In this document: positions 7,307-18,200 of the stretch, piece after piece
How the letters are laid out: each line of letters opens with the position of its first letter
How positions within the stretch are numbered: position 1 is the stretch's first letter
Program-made: the position numbers and the translations under genes
NCBI GenBank assembly: GCA_052169645.1
Contig: JBQNCA010000002.1
Location: forward strand, 1 to 64,000
Direction: 5' to 3'
Origin: JAIKWW01 sp052169645
GTDB taxonomy: Bacteria > Bacillota > Clostridia > Peptostreptococcales > Anaerovoracaceae
Length of the DNA: 64,000 bases
The notes under the pieces: generated by a model
Seen by the model: the letters and a program-made list of their open reading frames with translations, nothing else
What the model was told of the DNA's origin: nothing
Databases searched by the model: none

Positions 7307-9778
7307 TCACTTTCTCTCTATCTCGACCGTTTTGTATGCTTCTATGACATCACCGTCTTTGACATCATTATAATTTTCTATTCCTACGCCGCATTCATAG
7401 CCCTTGCCGACCTCTTTTACATCGTCCTTGAATCTTCTGAGAGATGAAATCTTACCTTCATGTATTACAATGCCGTCACGAATAAGTCTGATATCTACAT
7501 TTCTTTCAATCTTTCCGTCAGTTACATAACCGCCCGCTATCGTACCCGCATTAGGAACCCTAAAAGTATTCCTTACTTCTACGGTACCTGTAACCTCTTC
7601 TTTATATTCAGGATCGAGCATGCCCTGCATAGCTGCTTCCACTTCTTCCAAAGCTTCATATATTACACGGTAGGTACGGATTTCAACGTTCTCATGTTGC
7701 GCCTGTGCCGATACCGCAGCGCTCGGTCTGACATTGAATCCGATAATAATTGCACCCGTGGTACTTGCAAGCATTATATCCGATTCATTTATGGTACCTA
7801 CACCCGTATGAATAATCTTTACTGCAACATTTTCATTGGACAGCTTTTCCAATGAATTTACAAGAGCACCTACGGAGCCCTGTACATCCGCCTTTACGAT
7901 GAGATTAAGATCCTTCACCTCGCCCTGTTCTATGCGGCTGAAAAGTTGTTCCAAAGTCACGCCGGAACTTTTCTGCATAACCTGTTCTCTGAGCTTCAGC
8001 TTTCTGTTATCAGCTATATCACGAGCAATTTTATCCGACTGAACGGCATTGAACTGATCACCTGCTTCAGGAACCTCCGTCAATCCGAGGATTTCAACTG
8101 CGGTTGCCGGACCCGCCTTCTTCATACTCTTTCCCTTGAAGTTCGACATAGCCTTTACTCTGCCGCTGCAATTACCTGCAACGAGAGCCTGTCCGATATG
8201 CAGAGTGCCGTTAAGAACAAGAAGCGTCGCAACCGCTCCCTTCTGCTTGTCAAGTCTTGCTTCAATAACCGTACCCATACCCAGTCTGTTCGGATTGGCT
8301 TTGAGTTCGAGCATCTCCGCCTGCAGAAGAATCATTTCGAGGATATTGTCAAGTCCCTCACCTGTCTTTGCCGATACGGGAACGCAGATTACATCTCCGC
8401 CCCATTCTTCGATGAGGACACCCTGATCTGCAAGATCCTTCTTTACCATATCTATGTTCGCACCCGGCTTGTCTATCTTATTTATGGCGACAATGATAGG
8501 AACATTCGCAGCCTTGGCATGATTGATAGCTTCTATCGTCTGAGGCTTTACACTGTCATCCGCAGCTACTACGAGTACAGCGATATCAGTAACATATGCA
8601 CCTCTGGCACGCATTGCGGTAAATGCTTCATGTCCCGGTGTATCTAAGAACACTATGCGATGATCTTTATATGTGATTTCAGAAGCCCCTATATGCTGGG
8701 TAATACCGCCGGATTCACTTGCTGTTACACTCGTCTTTCTTATGCTGTCGAGCAAAGAGGTCTTACCGTGGTCAACATGACCCATAACCGTTATGATAGG
8801 AGGTCTCGGTCTGAGATCTTCTTCTCTGTCCTCAAAATCCTCTATTCCTTCTTCGCTCGATTCATTTTCTATATAACCGATTACAATTTGCTTTCCAAGC
8901 TCATCGGCAAGTATTTCAACCACATCTTCATCTAAATTCTGGTTTATATTTGCCATAATTCCCATCTTCATGAGAGTCATGATAAGCTGAGATGTTGAAA
9001 CATCTATCTGCTCGGATAGTCCCTTTACTGTAATCGGTACATTTACAACTACAGCTCCTGCAGGTATAGCTTCCGCTTCCATTTCCGCCTTTCTCGCATC
9101 TTCTCTGCGCTGAGCCTTTCTTGCTTCTTTATCTTTTTTACCGGAGTGCTTAGGTTTTGCTATATTCAAAATTTTTGATTTATTCTGATTTGTCTGCTTG
9201 TCTTTATTCTGACCGCCCTTATTTCTGCGTTCGTTGCTCTTTTGCTGACCCTGATTTCCCGATTTTGCAGCAGCGCCCGTACTCGGTCTTCTTTCTTTGC
9301 CGCTTACTTGACGATGCTGTGCCGAGTCGTCAGCTCTGTCATGTTTTCTTCCGCCCGACTTGCTTCCACCCGACTTGATTGCATCCGACTTGATTGCATC
9401 CGATTTAGGCTTCGCATTTCTCGCTTCACCTCTGTTTGCGGACTTTCCGTCACGAGCGGATTTCCCTTTATTTACTGCATCTTTCTTTGAATGTTCCGTC
9501 TTTTTTGCAGCATGGACGGAATTTTTCTTTGTATTCGACTTTGCCGCATCGGATTTTTTTGCAGCGGGTTCGGCTTTAGCCTTTCCTTCCACCTTCACTA
9601 TGGTAGTTTCATCGGATTTGGCTTTGTCTCTCATAACATTTCTGACAGCTGTACAATCTACGTCATTTACCACATTCATGTGACTTTTAACTTTGATTCC
9701 CATTCTGTTCAGCTTTTCTATCATTTCTTTACTTGATATATTGAGCTCCTTTGCCAATTCATATACTTTAGTTGCCAT
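7307..9778 (-). CDS. infB: Translation initiation factor IF-2
   Basis: GTPase that brings fMet-tRNA to the 30S subunit and promotes subunit joining. The 823 residues run: IF2 N-domain (1-52, ATKVYELAKELN), a long Lys/Ala/Ser-rich linker (about 55-230) with short tandem repeats such as KSDAIKSDAIKSGG, a second IF2_N domain (about 245-300), then the GTPase with GHVDHGKTS (G1), DTPGHEAF (G3), NKIDKP (G4) and SAKTGEG (G5), and C-terminal beta-barrel domains. AGGAGGT seven bases before the ATG decides this start over an upstream in-frame one. It lies in the nusA operon. Confidence 0.98.
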   Translation of the reverse strand: MATKVYELAKELNISSKEMIEKLNRMGIKVKSHMNVVNDVDCTAVRNVMRDKAKSDETTIVKVEGKAKAEPAAKKSDAAKSNTKKNSVHAAKKTEHSKKDAVNKGKSARDGKSANRGEARNAKPKSDAIKSDAIKSGGSKSGGRKHDRADDSAQHRQVSGKERRPSTGAAAKSGNQGQQKSNERRNKGGQNKDKQTNQNKSKILNIAKPKHSGKKDKEARKAQRREDARKAEMEAEAIPAGAVVVNVPITVKGLSEQIDVSTSQLIMTLMKMGIMANINQNLDEDVVEILADELGKQIVIGYIENESSEEGIEDFEDREEDLRPRPPIITVMGHVDHGKTSLLDSIRKTSVTASESGGITQHIGASEITYKDHRIVFLDTPGHEAFTAMRARGAYVTDIAVLVVAADDSVKPQTIEAINHAKAANVPIIVAINKIDKPGANIDMVKKDLADQGVLIEEWGGDVICVPVSAKTGEGLDNILEMILLQAEMLELKANPNRLGMGTVIEARLDKQKGAVATLLVLNGTLHIGQALVAGNCSGRVKAMSNFKGKSMKKAGPATAVEILGLTEVPEAGDQFNAVQSDKIARDIADNRKLKLREQVMQKSSGVTLEQLFSRIEQGEVKDLNLIVKADVQGSVGALVNSLEKLSNENVAVKIIHTGVGTINESDIMLASTTGAIIIGFNVRPSAAVSAQAQHENVEIRTYRVIYEALEEVEAAMQGMLDPEYKEEVTGTVEVRNTFRVPNAGTIAGGYVTDGKIERNVDIRLIRDGIVIHEGKISSLRRFKDDVKEVGKGYECGVGIENYNDVKDGDVIEAYKTVEIERK

Positions 9779-9810
9779 AAACGCACCTCCTGTAAACGTG
9801 TCTCTGCTAA

Positions 9811-10119
9811 TCAATCATTGTAGATCTCCTTTATTATTGCCTGAGCAAAGCCTCCATCGGTAATTCCGTATACACCTCTGCCGTCATTTGATGTCACCTG
9901 AGAAAGACTCTCTATTGTTCCGAATGAAACGCAGGGTATACCCGACTTTTCGCACTGATGAAAAAACTTATCCTTTGTATTCTGCGACACATCGTCAGCC
10001 AATATTATAAGCTTTACACTTTTTTTACTTAGCATGTATAAACATTTGTGATATCCCGATACCACCTTACCTGCTTTTCTCGCAAAGCCGAGGTAGCTTT
10101 CAGTCTTGCTTCTTTTCAT
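9811..10119 (-). CDS. ylxQ: L7Ae-family ribosomal protein YlxQ
   Basis: Small 102-residue protein of the L7Ae/L30e fold, a kink-turn RNA-binding family. It shows the family pattern LGFARKAGKVVSG at residues 10-22 and LIILADDVSQNTKDKF in the middle. The gene overlaps the end of ylxR by 20 bases, which indicates translational coupling, and precedes infB by 32 bases. The family occupies this operon position across Firmicutes. The exact RNA partner is not settled. Confidence 0.93.
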   Translation of the reverse strand: MKRSKTESYLGFARKAGKVVSGYHKCLYMLSKKSVKLIILADDVSQNTKDKFFHQCEKSGIPCVSFGTIESLSQVTSNDGRGVYGITDGGFAQAIIKEIYND

Positions 10120-10378
10120 ATGCAGCCAGCTCCTCGAACATCTTGTCGAGACGTTCCTCAGAAATATTTATTCCCAAACTGCGTCCTATACTGCGCTTTT
10201 TTCTTGCAGCTGCAAAACAAGCGCTGTTTTTACACAGATAAACGCCTCTGCCTTGAGCCTTCCCGTGAACGTCCAACACCGGACCTTCATCAGTATTGAC
10301 CAGCCTTATCAATTCTTTTTTAGGTTTTGATTCCATGCATCCCACACATCTGCGCATGGGAATTTTCTTTTTCACCAT
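10100..10378 (-). CDS. ylxR: YlxR family RNA-binding protein
   Basis: A 92-residue protein of the YlxR (DUF448) family, encoded between nusA and ylxQ. Conserved blocks are RRCVGCMESKPKKELIRLV and GRGVYLCKNSACFAAARKK. The family has been linked to nucleoid or RNase P-related functions in B. subtilis; its role here is not visible. GAGG seven bases upstream favours ATG at 10378 over a TTG at 10384 that overlaps the nusA stop. Confidence 0.94.
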   Translation of the reverse strand: MVKKKIPMRRCVGCMESKPKKELIRLVNTDEGPVLDVHGKAQGRGVYLCKNSACFAAARKKRSIGRSLGINISEERLDKMFEELAAYEKKQD

Positions 10379-10380
10379 AA

Positions 10381-11622
10381 TCAAGCCTCGGCTGAATCGT
10401 CCATATAAACGATACCGTCATCATCGGCTTCAATAGCTTGCGCCGCATCATTCCCTGAATTTTCAGCATATTCGGATTCAAAAGCTTCCGCTTCCGATAT
10501 CTCCGAAATCTCATCGCTGTAATCATGAAGAGTCTCCGAGCCTTCGTTTATTTGCGCTTCAAATGCTGCAAAGCCTCCTGCCTCTTCAAACTGCATCTCA
10601 CTCTTAATATCTATCTTCCAACCGCACAGCTTTGCAGCAAGTCTTACATTTTGACCTTCCTTGCCGATGGCGAGAGAAAGCTGATAATCGGGAACTACTG
10701 CTACTGCGGATTTTTCAGCTTCATTCATAAATACATACTTTGCTTTTGCCGGACTTAAAGCGCTTTTTACCAGCTCCGCCGGATCTTCACTCCAGTTTAT
10801 GATATCTATCTTTTCACCGAAAAGTTCATCCACAACAGCCTGAACTCTTATGCCTCTTTGACCCACACATGAGCCTACGGCGTCAATATCAGGTTCTGAT
10901 GTTGAAACTGCAAGCTTGGTTCGAGAACCCGCTTCACGGGCTATGCTCTTAATTTCCACTATACCTTCTCCGATTTCCGGAACCTCACGCTCAAATAAGC
11001 GTTTTACAAGTCCGGGGTGAGATCTGGAAAGGTAAATCTGAGGACCTTTGGTAGTCTTTTTTACATCCATTATATAAACTTGGAGACGTGAGTTTACAGG
11101 GTAGCTTTCGCCGGGAACCTGCTCCGAAGCCGCAAGTATGCCGTCAGCACCGTTAACAGTTATAAAAACGGTATCGTTATTTATACGCTGAATTATACCT
11201 GTAACAATTTCTCCCTGATGACTGAAAAATTCATCAAATATTATACCTCTTTCAGCCTCACGTATTCTCTGCACGACGACCTGCTTGGCTGTCTGAGCGG
11301 CAATTCGTCCGAAATCACGAGGTGTTATCTTATTTTCGATTACATCTCCTATCTTGAGATTAGGATCTATTTCATGAGCTTCATCCAAAGTAAGCTCCGA
11401 ATATTCATCCATAACCTCCTCATCAGTTACTACAACTTTACGCATATATACGTCTATATCACCTGTCGAGCGATCTATATTTACGCGTACATTCTGAGAA
11501 CTGCCGTAATTCTTCTTATATGCAGATACCAAAGCGGATTCTATGGCATCTATAAGCATTTCCTTGGAAATGTTTTTTTCTTTTTCCAGCTCTTCAACCG
11601 CTGCGATAAATTCATTATTCAT
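10381..11622 (-). CDS. nusA: Transcription termination/antitermination factor NusA
   Basis: Binds RNA polymerase and modulates pausing, termination and antitermination. The 413 residues contain the NusA N-terminal domain (about 1-130), an S1 domain (GEIVTGIIQRI, about 135-200) and two KH domains (SCVGQRGIRVQAVVDEL and LAIGKEGQNVRLAAKL). The final 65 residues are acidic (SDEISEISEAEAFESEYAEN) and lack the C-terminal repeat domains of enterobacterial NusA, normal for Firmicutes. AGGAGG eight bases upstream marks the start, 12 bases after the rimP stop. Confidence 0.98.
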   Translation of the reverse strand: MNNEFIAAVEELEKEKNISKEMLIDAIESALVSAYKKNYGSSQNVRVNIDRSTGDIDVYMRKVVVTDEEVMDEYSELTLDEAHEIDPNLKIGDVIENKITPRDFGRIAAQTAKQVVVQRIREAERGIIFDEFFSHQGEIVTGIIQRINNDTVFITVNGADGILAASEQVPGESYPVNSRLQVYIMDVKKTTKGPQIYLSRSHPGLVKRLFEREVPEIGEGIVEIKSIAREAGSRTKLAVSTSEPDIDAVGSCVGQRGIRVQAVVDELFGEKIDIINWSEDPAELVKSALSPAKAKYVFMNEAEKSAVAVVPDYQLSLAIGKEGQNVRLAAKLCGWKIDIKSEMQFEEAGGFAAFEAQINEGSETLHDYSDEISEISEAEAFESEYAENSGNDAAQAIEADDDGIVYMDDSAEA

Positions 11623-11634
11623 CAGCTTAACCTC

Positions 11635-12120
11635 CTAAAATATAACTGCCAATTTGACAGTAGCTATATCCTTGAGAGGTATATTCAACACCTCATCATT
11701 CTCACATTTAACGGAAATAATATCCTCCTGCTTGCCTAAAAGCTCCGCCGTCAATGTTTTTTCTCCGTTTACGGCTTTATAAAATCCTATATCTATAAGC
11801 TTCCCTGCAAACCTGACATAATCCTTATCGTGTATAAGCGGACGATCCATTCCCGGAGACGATACCGTGAGAGTATACTGCTCCTTCAAAGGATCTTCTT
11901 CATCCAGCTTTTCGCTTAGGAAACGGCTCACCAACTCACATTCGGATATATTTACATATCGTTCTTCCCCGTTTTCAAGAGGCGGCTTGTCTATAAATAC
12001 ACGGAGAGTTTTTTCCTTGCCCTCTTTCACATATTCTACGAGAAAAAGCTCTAAATCATTTTCACTCAAGAAGTCCTTGAGTGTTTCTTCCACAAATTCT
12101 TTTATCTTATTCTTTGCCAT
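11635..12120 (-). CDS. rimP: Ribosome maturation factor RimP
   Basis: Assists 30S subunit maturation. The 161 residues show the family layout: an N-terminal alpha/beta domain with ELFLVEYVKEGKEKTLRVFID, the conserved VSSPGMDRPL motif, and a C-terminal SH3-like barrel. It is the first gene of the rimP-nusA-ylxR-ylxQ-infB-rbfA/nrnA-truB-ribF run. The Shine-Dalgarno is weak (GGGTGA). A promoter and a strong leader hairpin lie just upstream, so this operon probably starts here and not from polC. Confidence 0.96.
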   Translation of the reverse strand: MAKNKIKEFVEETLKDFLSENDLELFLVEYVKEGKEKTLRVFIDKPPLENGEERYVNISECELVSRFLSEKLDEEDPLKEQYTLTVSSPGMDRPLIHDKDYVRFAGKLIDIGFYKAVNGEKTLTAELLGKQEDIISVKCENDEVLNIPLKDIATVKLAVIF

Positions 12121-12150
12121 AAATCACCCGATTTTTGCCTTAGTAACAGA

Positions 12151-12179
12151 CAAAGAGTGGGGCAGTTCCCCACTCTTTG
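12151..12179 (-). promoter_or_regulatory. rimP leader hairpin
   Basis: A perfect 12-base stem (caaagagtgggg 12151-12162 with ccccactctttg 12168-12179) and 5-base loop lies in the short rimP leader, 30 bases before the ATG. There is no T-run after it on the minus strand (TCTGTTACTAAG), so it is not a standard terminator. A hairpin bearing similar GAGTGGG arms upstream of clostridial rimP is my recollection, not checked. It could control entry into the nusA operon. Confidence 0.6.
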
Positions 12180-12207
12180 AATTATCAAAGTATCATTTAC
12201 TTTAGTA

Positions 12208-12236
12208 ATAATATCACAAAACTTAACTTTTATCAA
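12208..12236 (-). promoter_or_regulatory. Promoter of the rimP-nusA-infB operon
   Basis: On the minus strand TTGATA (12236-12231) and TATTAT (12213-12208) are 17 bases apart. Transcription would start near 12200, giving a leader of about 80 bases that begins just before the 12-base hairpin. Confidence 0.7.
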
Positions 12237-12296
12237 GATATAAGTAATTGCAATTTTAACGCATAAGCAATTTGCAGTTTTCCAACTTAAATGCGA

Positions 12297-15200
12297 CTAT
12301 TTTGTTTCAGATCCCGCTTTTCCTTTTTTGCGTGATCTTACAATAAATATACTTCCTGCAAAGCTTGTTGCCATACCCAGCATAACGAGCAGCTCTATGA
12401 GCCAGAAATTCTGACCTGTCTGAGGAAGTGTATGTCCGTTTTTACCCAATGAAATCTTAGGTACATATTCCTCTGCAACGGTCACAGGCGCAATTGCCTT
12501 AGGCACATCGCCGTCATTGATATCGACTGCAGGTGTATCAGGATAATCCACTATAGTGTTTTCTCCCGGATTATCACCCTTAGGTGTTTCGTCATCAGTG
12601 ATATCCGTAGGCGGGTTCGGCGGATTTGAAGGGTTAGGATTGCTCGGCGTTCCCGGAGTTCTTCCTTCTTCCTCCGTAACTGTCAGCTTACCGTATACTT
12701 TCTGAATATCATAGTTGTCAAGATCCGTATTTTCTTTAGCCTTTGATATATTGAAAGTATTATCTGATGTTCCCATTTCAGTTTGTGAACCTGTGAACAG
12801 GTATTCCGCACCCTCGGTGCCTACCCAGCCTTCTTCTTTCAATGGTGCTCCGCCGTTTGTCAAAGGAGTACCGTCATAAGGCTTAGTGTGGTTTGCACTT
12901 GTCAAAACAACTTTTCTCGGCTTGATATTCAACAATCCGTTTTCAAGCTTTATATTGAAGGATTCGGTAACATCATTGTTTGCTTCATCCCTTACAACAG
13001 GATTTCCTTGCGGAACACTGTCATATTTACCCTTGTTTTTGCCTGAAGCCATAGCTGTCAAACCTTCAACACGGAATTTAAATTCTTTTGTGACAGGTGT
13101 AGACTCATCATTTAAGCTGATCAGATTTCCGCTTTCATCGAGTTTCAATGTAAATTCAAGCTTTTCAAAGCCTTCTACTGTCTGAACTTCTCCATTATAC
13201 TCAGTTTCTAAGCTCTTTGCTTTAATCGTTAAATCATATTTTTTGTAATTATCCCCGCCTTGACCTCCACGAGGCTTGACAATCAATCTGCCCGGCGTAG
13301 TAGTAATGCTATAGTTTCCGGTAACATCTATCGAGCCGTTCATCAATTTAACTTCAGCCGCAGGGGTTATCGTTCCCTCATAGGTATTAGGAGCGGAACC
13401 TGATGCTTTGGCTACAACATTTGAAGTATGTCCTTCCAAAAGTCCGTCAACTGTTACATTGCTGAGTACAAAGGTTTCGCCTGTAAATATCCTTTCAGCA
13501 ATCTCACCCGTGAAGCTTACCGGCTTCTTCGTTATCTTGAGAACTCCCGGCTTGGCAGTTACATTGAATTGAGCTGTTACATCAATATTATTTTCATCAA
13601 ATACCTTGGCAGTATCAGCTCCCGATATAACGGTAGGAATTTCAGAAACATCCGTTGCAGCTGCCGTTGAAGTAAATCCTTTTACGGAATATTTTTTACC
13701 CTTAAAGATAACTTCTACAACTCCGCCGGTTTCATTTTCAAAGCCTGAAATCTTATGCTCTTTGCCGTCATACTGCTTAGTATCGCCGAGAGCCTGTATT
13801 GAGATTTCAAATTTAGGGTCATTCTCCCCGCCTCTATCGGTAATGGTAAGTTTTCCTTCAACCGTATTTATGATGTAGTTCTTAGTTACATCATTGTCAG
13901 CCGCATCCTTAATCTTTATAAGGTTTTTATCCGGAGTAAAGCTTCCGATATATTCGCCCGGTACCGTGCCCTTTGCACTGTATTTAACATTGGACTTATG
14001 ACCGTCGAGCAAGCCGCTTGCCGTTATATCGGTAATTTCAATCACATCTCCGGTATAAACTTTTGAAGCACTCATTCCGGTAAAGACAGCCTCTCTCTTC
14101 TTTATAGTCAAATGACCCGGATTAACGGTGATGTTGAACTGTTCGGTCAAATTATTTCCTGCTTCATCTTCTACCTTGAGATTGTCTTTATTTATAGCAG
14201 TGGACAGATTTTCTACCGCATCGATTTGAGCTGCTTCGGATTTAACTCCGCTTATAAAGTACCTCAGACCGTTTGATGCGATAAACGGAATTTTTCCGCT
14301 TTCCTCACCGATGAAGCCCGATACCGAATGTTCGGTTCCGTCATAGGTGAATTCGCCGCTGTTACCTGTAATAGTATATTTGTACTTGGAATCATCACCG
14401 TCAGGTGTACGATTCGTTACTGTCAAATCTCCTTCTGTTTTGCTGATATTGTAATTTTCTGTAAGAGTTCCTCCATTCAAAGTGTACTCAAATTCGTTTT
14501 TCGAAGTTCCCGGTAATGTCTGAGTACCGGTTACAGAATATTTAGCTCCTTCTCCCGTTGCCCAGCCGTCACCTTCTTCGGTAACTACAGAATTTGTAAG
14601 CGGAGTTCCGTCATAAGCTTTAGAATCACTGCCGCTCGTGAGCGAAATATTTCTCTTTGTAACAGTCAATTTACCATTAAGCTTAGTGATTTCACTGAAT
14701 TGATCCGTCACTACATCTCCGTCTGAATTCTTGATAACTACATTATCTATTGTTGAATCCGTATCACCTGCATTGGTTATACTTCCTGCAAGAGTAACCT
14801 CAACCTTAAAGCTGTCATATCCGTTAGGCATCTGTACCACAGCAGTGAAATCGGACGCGTTCAGAGGAGTTCCGTCATACATCTTGGATTTCGTAGGTGC
14901 AGTCACGATTACCGCTTCTTGAGTGGCTGTAATTACCAAATTACCCGGCTGTTCAACGATATTATAATTATCCGCCTTGAACGATGCATTCGTATCATAC
15001 TTGATAGTATTCGGTGTACTTCCTACCTTGGTTATAGTTCCGACAGCTCTGATATTGTCGACTTCACCTGATACGAAGTCATTGCCTGCCGCATCCACCC
15101 ATGCATTTGCATCTGTCAGCGGCTTTCCGTCATAAGCCTTATTCGCACTTGCGGATTTCAGAATTACGTTTCTCTTGTTTATCGTGAGCGTACCGTTAAG

Positions 15201-18200
15201 CTTATTGATGTTGCTGAAATTATCTGTTACATCAGCATTGTCCTTCTTCACTACAACTTTCTTTACTACATTAGGTTCCGTTCCGAAGTCCGTAATGCTT
15301 CCTTCAGTAGTAACCTCTGCAATAAATCCGTTCGGCAGACCTGATACGGTATATTCCGTCTGTACGAGAGGCTGACCGTCATAAATCTTTTCCGCATCTT
15401 TTGCAGTTACGGTAATTTCTGAGGAATTTGCTTCTATCTCAAGGTAATTTTCAACCTTCTGAATAGAATAATTATCTTCGCTGAAAGACGGTTTAAGGCT
15501 GAATTCTATAGGATTCTTCACCTTTCCGACTTCGGTAATCTTTCCGGTAGCTTTCGCTTCATCAAGCTCACCGTTTACAAATCCGTCAGTTCCCGAAACA
15601 ATCGGTCTTGAAAGTTCGGTTCCGTCATATTGTCTCTTTGCGCCCTCGCTTGTGAGCGTTACCGGCTTAGGTGTAATGCTCAGCTTGCCTTCCACCTTTG
15701 TAATATGAGTAAACTGATTTGTTACATCGGTACCCGAAGGATTGGTTATAGTCCAGCTTTCGATTTTATTTGTAACTTCTCCGCCTTTTACATCTTTGAC
15801 CTCTCCGGAAGTCTTGACAGCTACCCGGTAATTTTCAAATCCGGACGGTAAAGAAACGGTCGGTTCATCAGCATCTGTAGATTTCAAAGCTGTACCGTCA
15901 TAAACCTTGGACTTATTGTGGGTCGTAATCACAATTTCATCTTCATTTGCAGTAACCGTAAGTTTTCCTACAGTTTCAGTAATATTGTAGTTGCTCGGCT
16001 TGAAGTCCGATGATTTATCATAGGTAATAATGTTGTCAACAGTTCCGGCTTCGATGATTTCACCTATAGCACGAATATTGCTTACTTCACCGTCTACAAA
16101 CTTACTTCCTTCAACCTTTACTACAGGTCGTCTGAGAGCTTTTCCGTTATAAACCTGTGATGCCGTTTCACTTGTAAGCTTGACATCTCTCGGTGTTACA
16201 GCAAGTGTTCCGTCAGTCTTGGTAATATTTTTGAACTGTCCCGTAACATCTTTACTATCCGAATTAAGAATATGGAACTCGGTTATTACATTTGCTTTGC
16301 CGCTTTCATCCACATCCTTGATGCTTCCGCTTACTACATAGCTTGAAGTAAAGCCTGCAGGAACACCTGTAACTGCAGCAGTATCCTTTGAATGTGACTG
16401 TCCGTCATACATCCATGTTCCGCTGTCTGCAACAACGGTAACAGGAACTTCGCTCTTTGTTATTTCCAGCTTTCCGTAGCTTTCGGTAATTTCATAATTT
16501 TCAGGCTTGAAATTTACACCCTTTGTATATGTAATCGGTTTATTATCAGCAACACCTGCTTCGATAATGCTGCCTTCCGCATGGAAGTCCGACGCTTCTC
16601 CGCTTACAAAGGCTTCTCCGCCTGTAACATTATCATATATCAAAGCCATTCCGTCATAAGGCTTGGATCTGGAGCCTGTTTTAAGTTCAACCTTTCTCTT
16701 TGTTACGGTGAGCTTCCCGGCATTCTTAGTAATTCTGTCGAACTGGGACGTTACGTCATTGCCGTTCGGATCTCTTATAACTACATTTGTAATAGCATTA
16801 TCTACAGTACCGTCGATTGAATCTGAAACATTTGTAATGCTTCCCGACATCGTAACATCGGCTTTGTAATTTTCGAAGCCTGCAGGCATTATAACAGTTG
16901 CAGGACCGGCATTATCCGATGTAAGAGGAGTACCGTCATAAACCTTTTCTTTGCTCGGAGCATTTATTACGATTTCAGAAGATGAAGCTGTAATTGTAAG
17001 CTTGCCCACACTCTTTGTGATAATGTAATTGCTTTCTTCAAATCCCGTCTTCTTATCGAACTCTATGGTATTGTCCACGGTTCCGATATTTGTAATAGTT
17101 CCGGTTGCTCTGATATTGTCAACTTCACCCGGTACAAAAGCTTCTCCGCCCGTAACGCCTGCCTTGGTCAGCGGTTTTCCGTTATATTCTCTTGATGCGG
17201 AACCCGAGCTGAGTGTAACAGCCTTAGGAGTTACTTTGAGTTCTCCCTTATTTTTTGTAATGTTAGGGAAATATGCACTTACATCTTTATTGTCTTTTTT
17301 AATAACTACGGATACTACCGTATTATCGGTTGTGCCGACATTTTTGATGCTTCCGGCTATGCTTACCTCTGCGGTAAAGCCGTTCGGAAGACCTGCAATA
17401 TCATACTCACTGTCAGTCAGTTCCTGACCGTCATATACCTTTTCGGCGCTTTTCGGAGTAACCGTTATAACTGTTGCGTTTGCAGTTATTTTCAGTTTTC
17501 CTTCATTTTTAACTATACTGTAGTTATTTTCATCAAATTTAGCTGCCGGAGTATACTTTATAGTATTTGGAACCTCGCCGACCTCGGTAATTTTCCCTGT
17601 AGCCCTTATGTCGGTAACTTCACCGTCAACAAAGTTCTTTATTACAGTTACATCGGGAGCTGTCAGCTCAGATCCGTCGTAAACCCGTTCAACGCTGTTG
17701 CTCGTAAGCTCGACCTCTCTCTTGCTTATGCTGAGCTTACCGTTTACCTTCATTACATTTGCAAACTGATTTGTTACATCATTTCCGTTAGGCGATAAAA
17801 TCTTATACGATTTTATTTCATTATCAACAGCGCCCTCCGCTACATTGGTAACCGTTCCTGATGTTACAACTTCAACAGTATAGCCTGTAAATCCGGCAGG
17901 CATAACTGCCGTAGCATTTCCTGCATCAGCTGCAGTCAAAGGAGTTCCGTCATAAGGCTTTGTTTTATCAGGAGCTGTAATAAGAACCTGATTATCTGAA
18001 GCTGTTATTATAAGTTTGCCTTCAGTCTTATCTATATTGTAGTTTGCGGCTTTGAAGCCTGTATTTTCAGTTACTTCAATAGTATTGACAGTTTCCCCTA
18101 CAAATGTGATTGTACCTGTGGCAGCTGCGGAAGCTTCGTTATTAACAAATCCGTCACCTGTAATGCTTACTGCAGGTCTTGTCAAAGCCGTTCCGTCATA

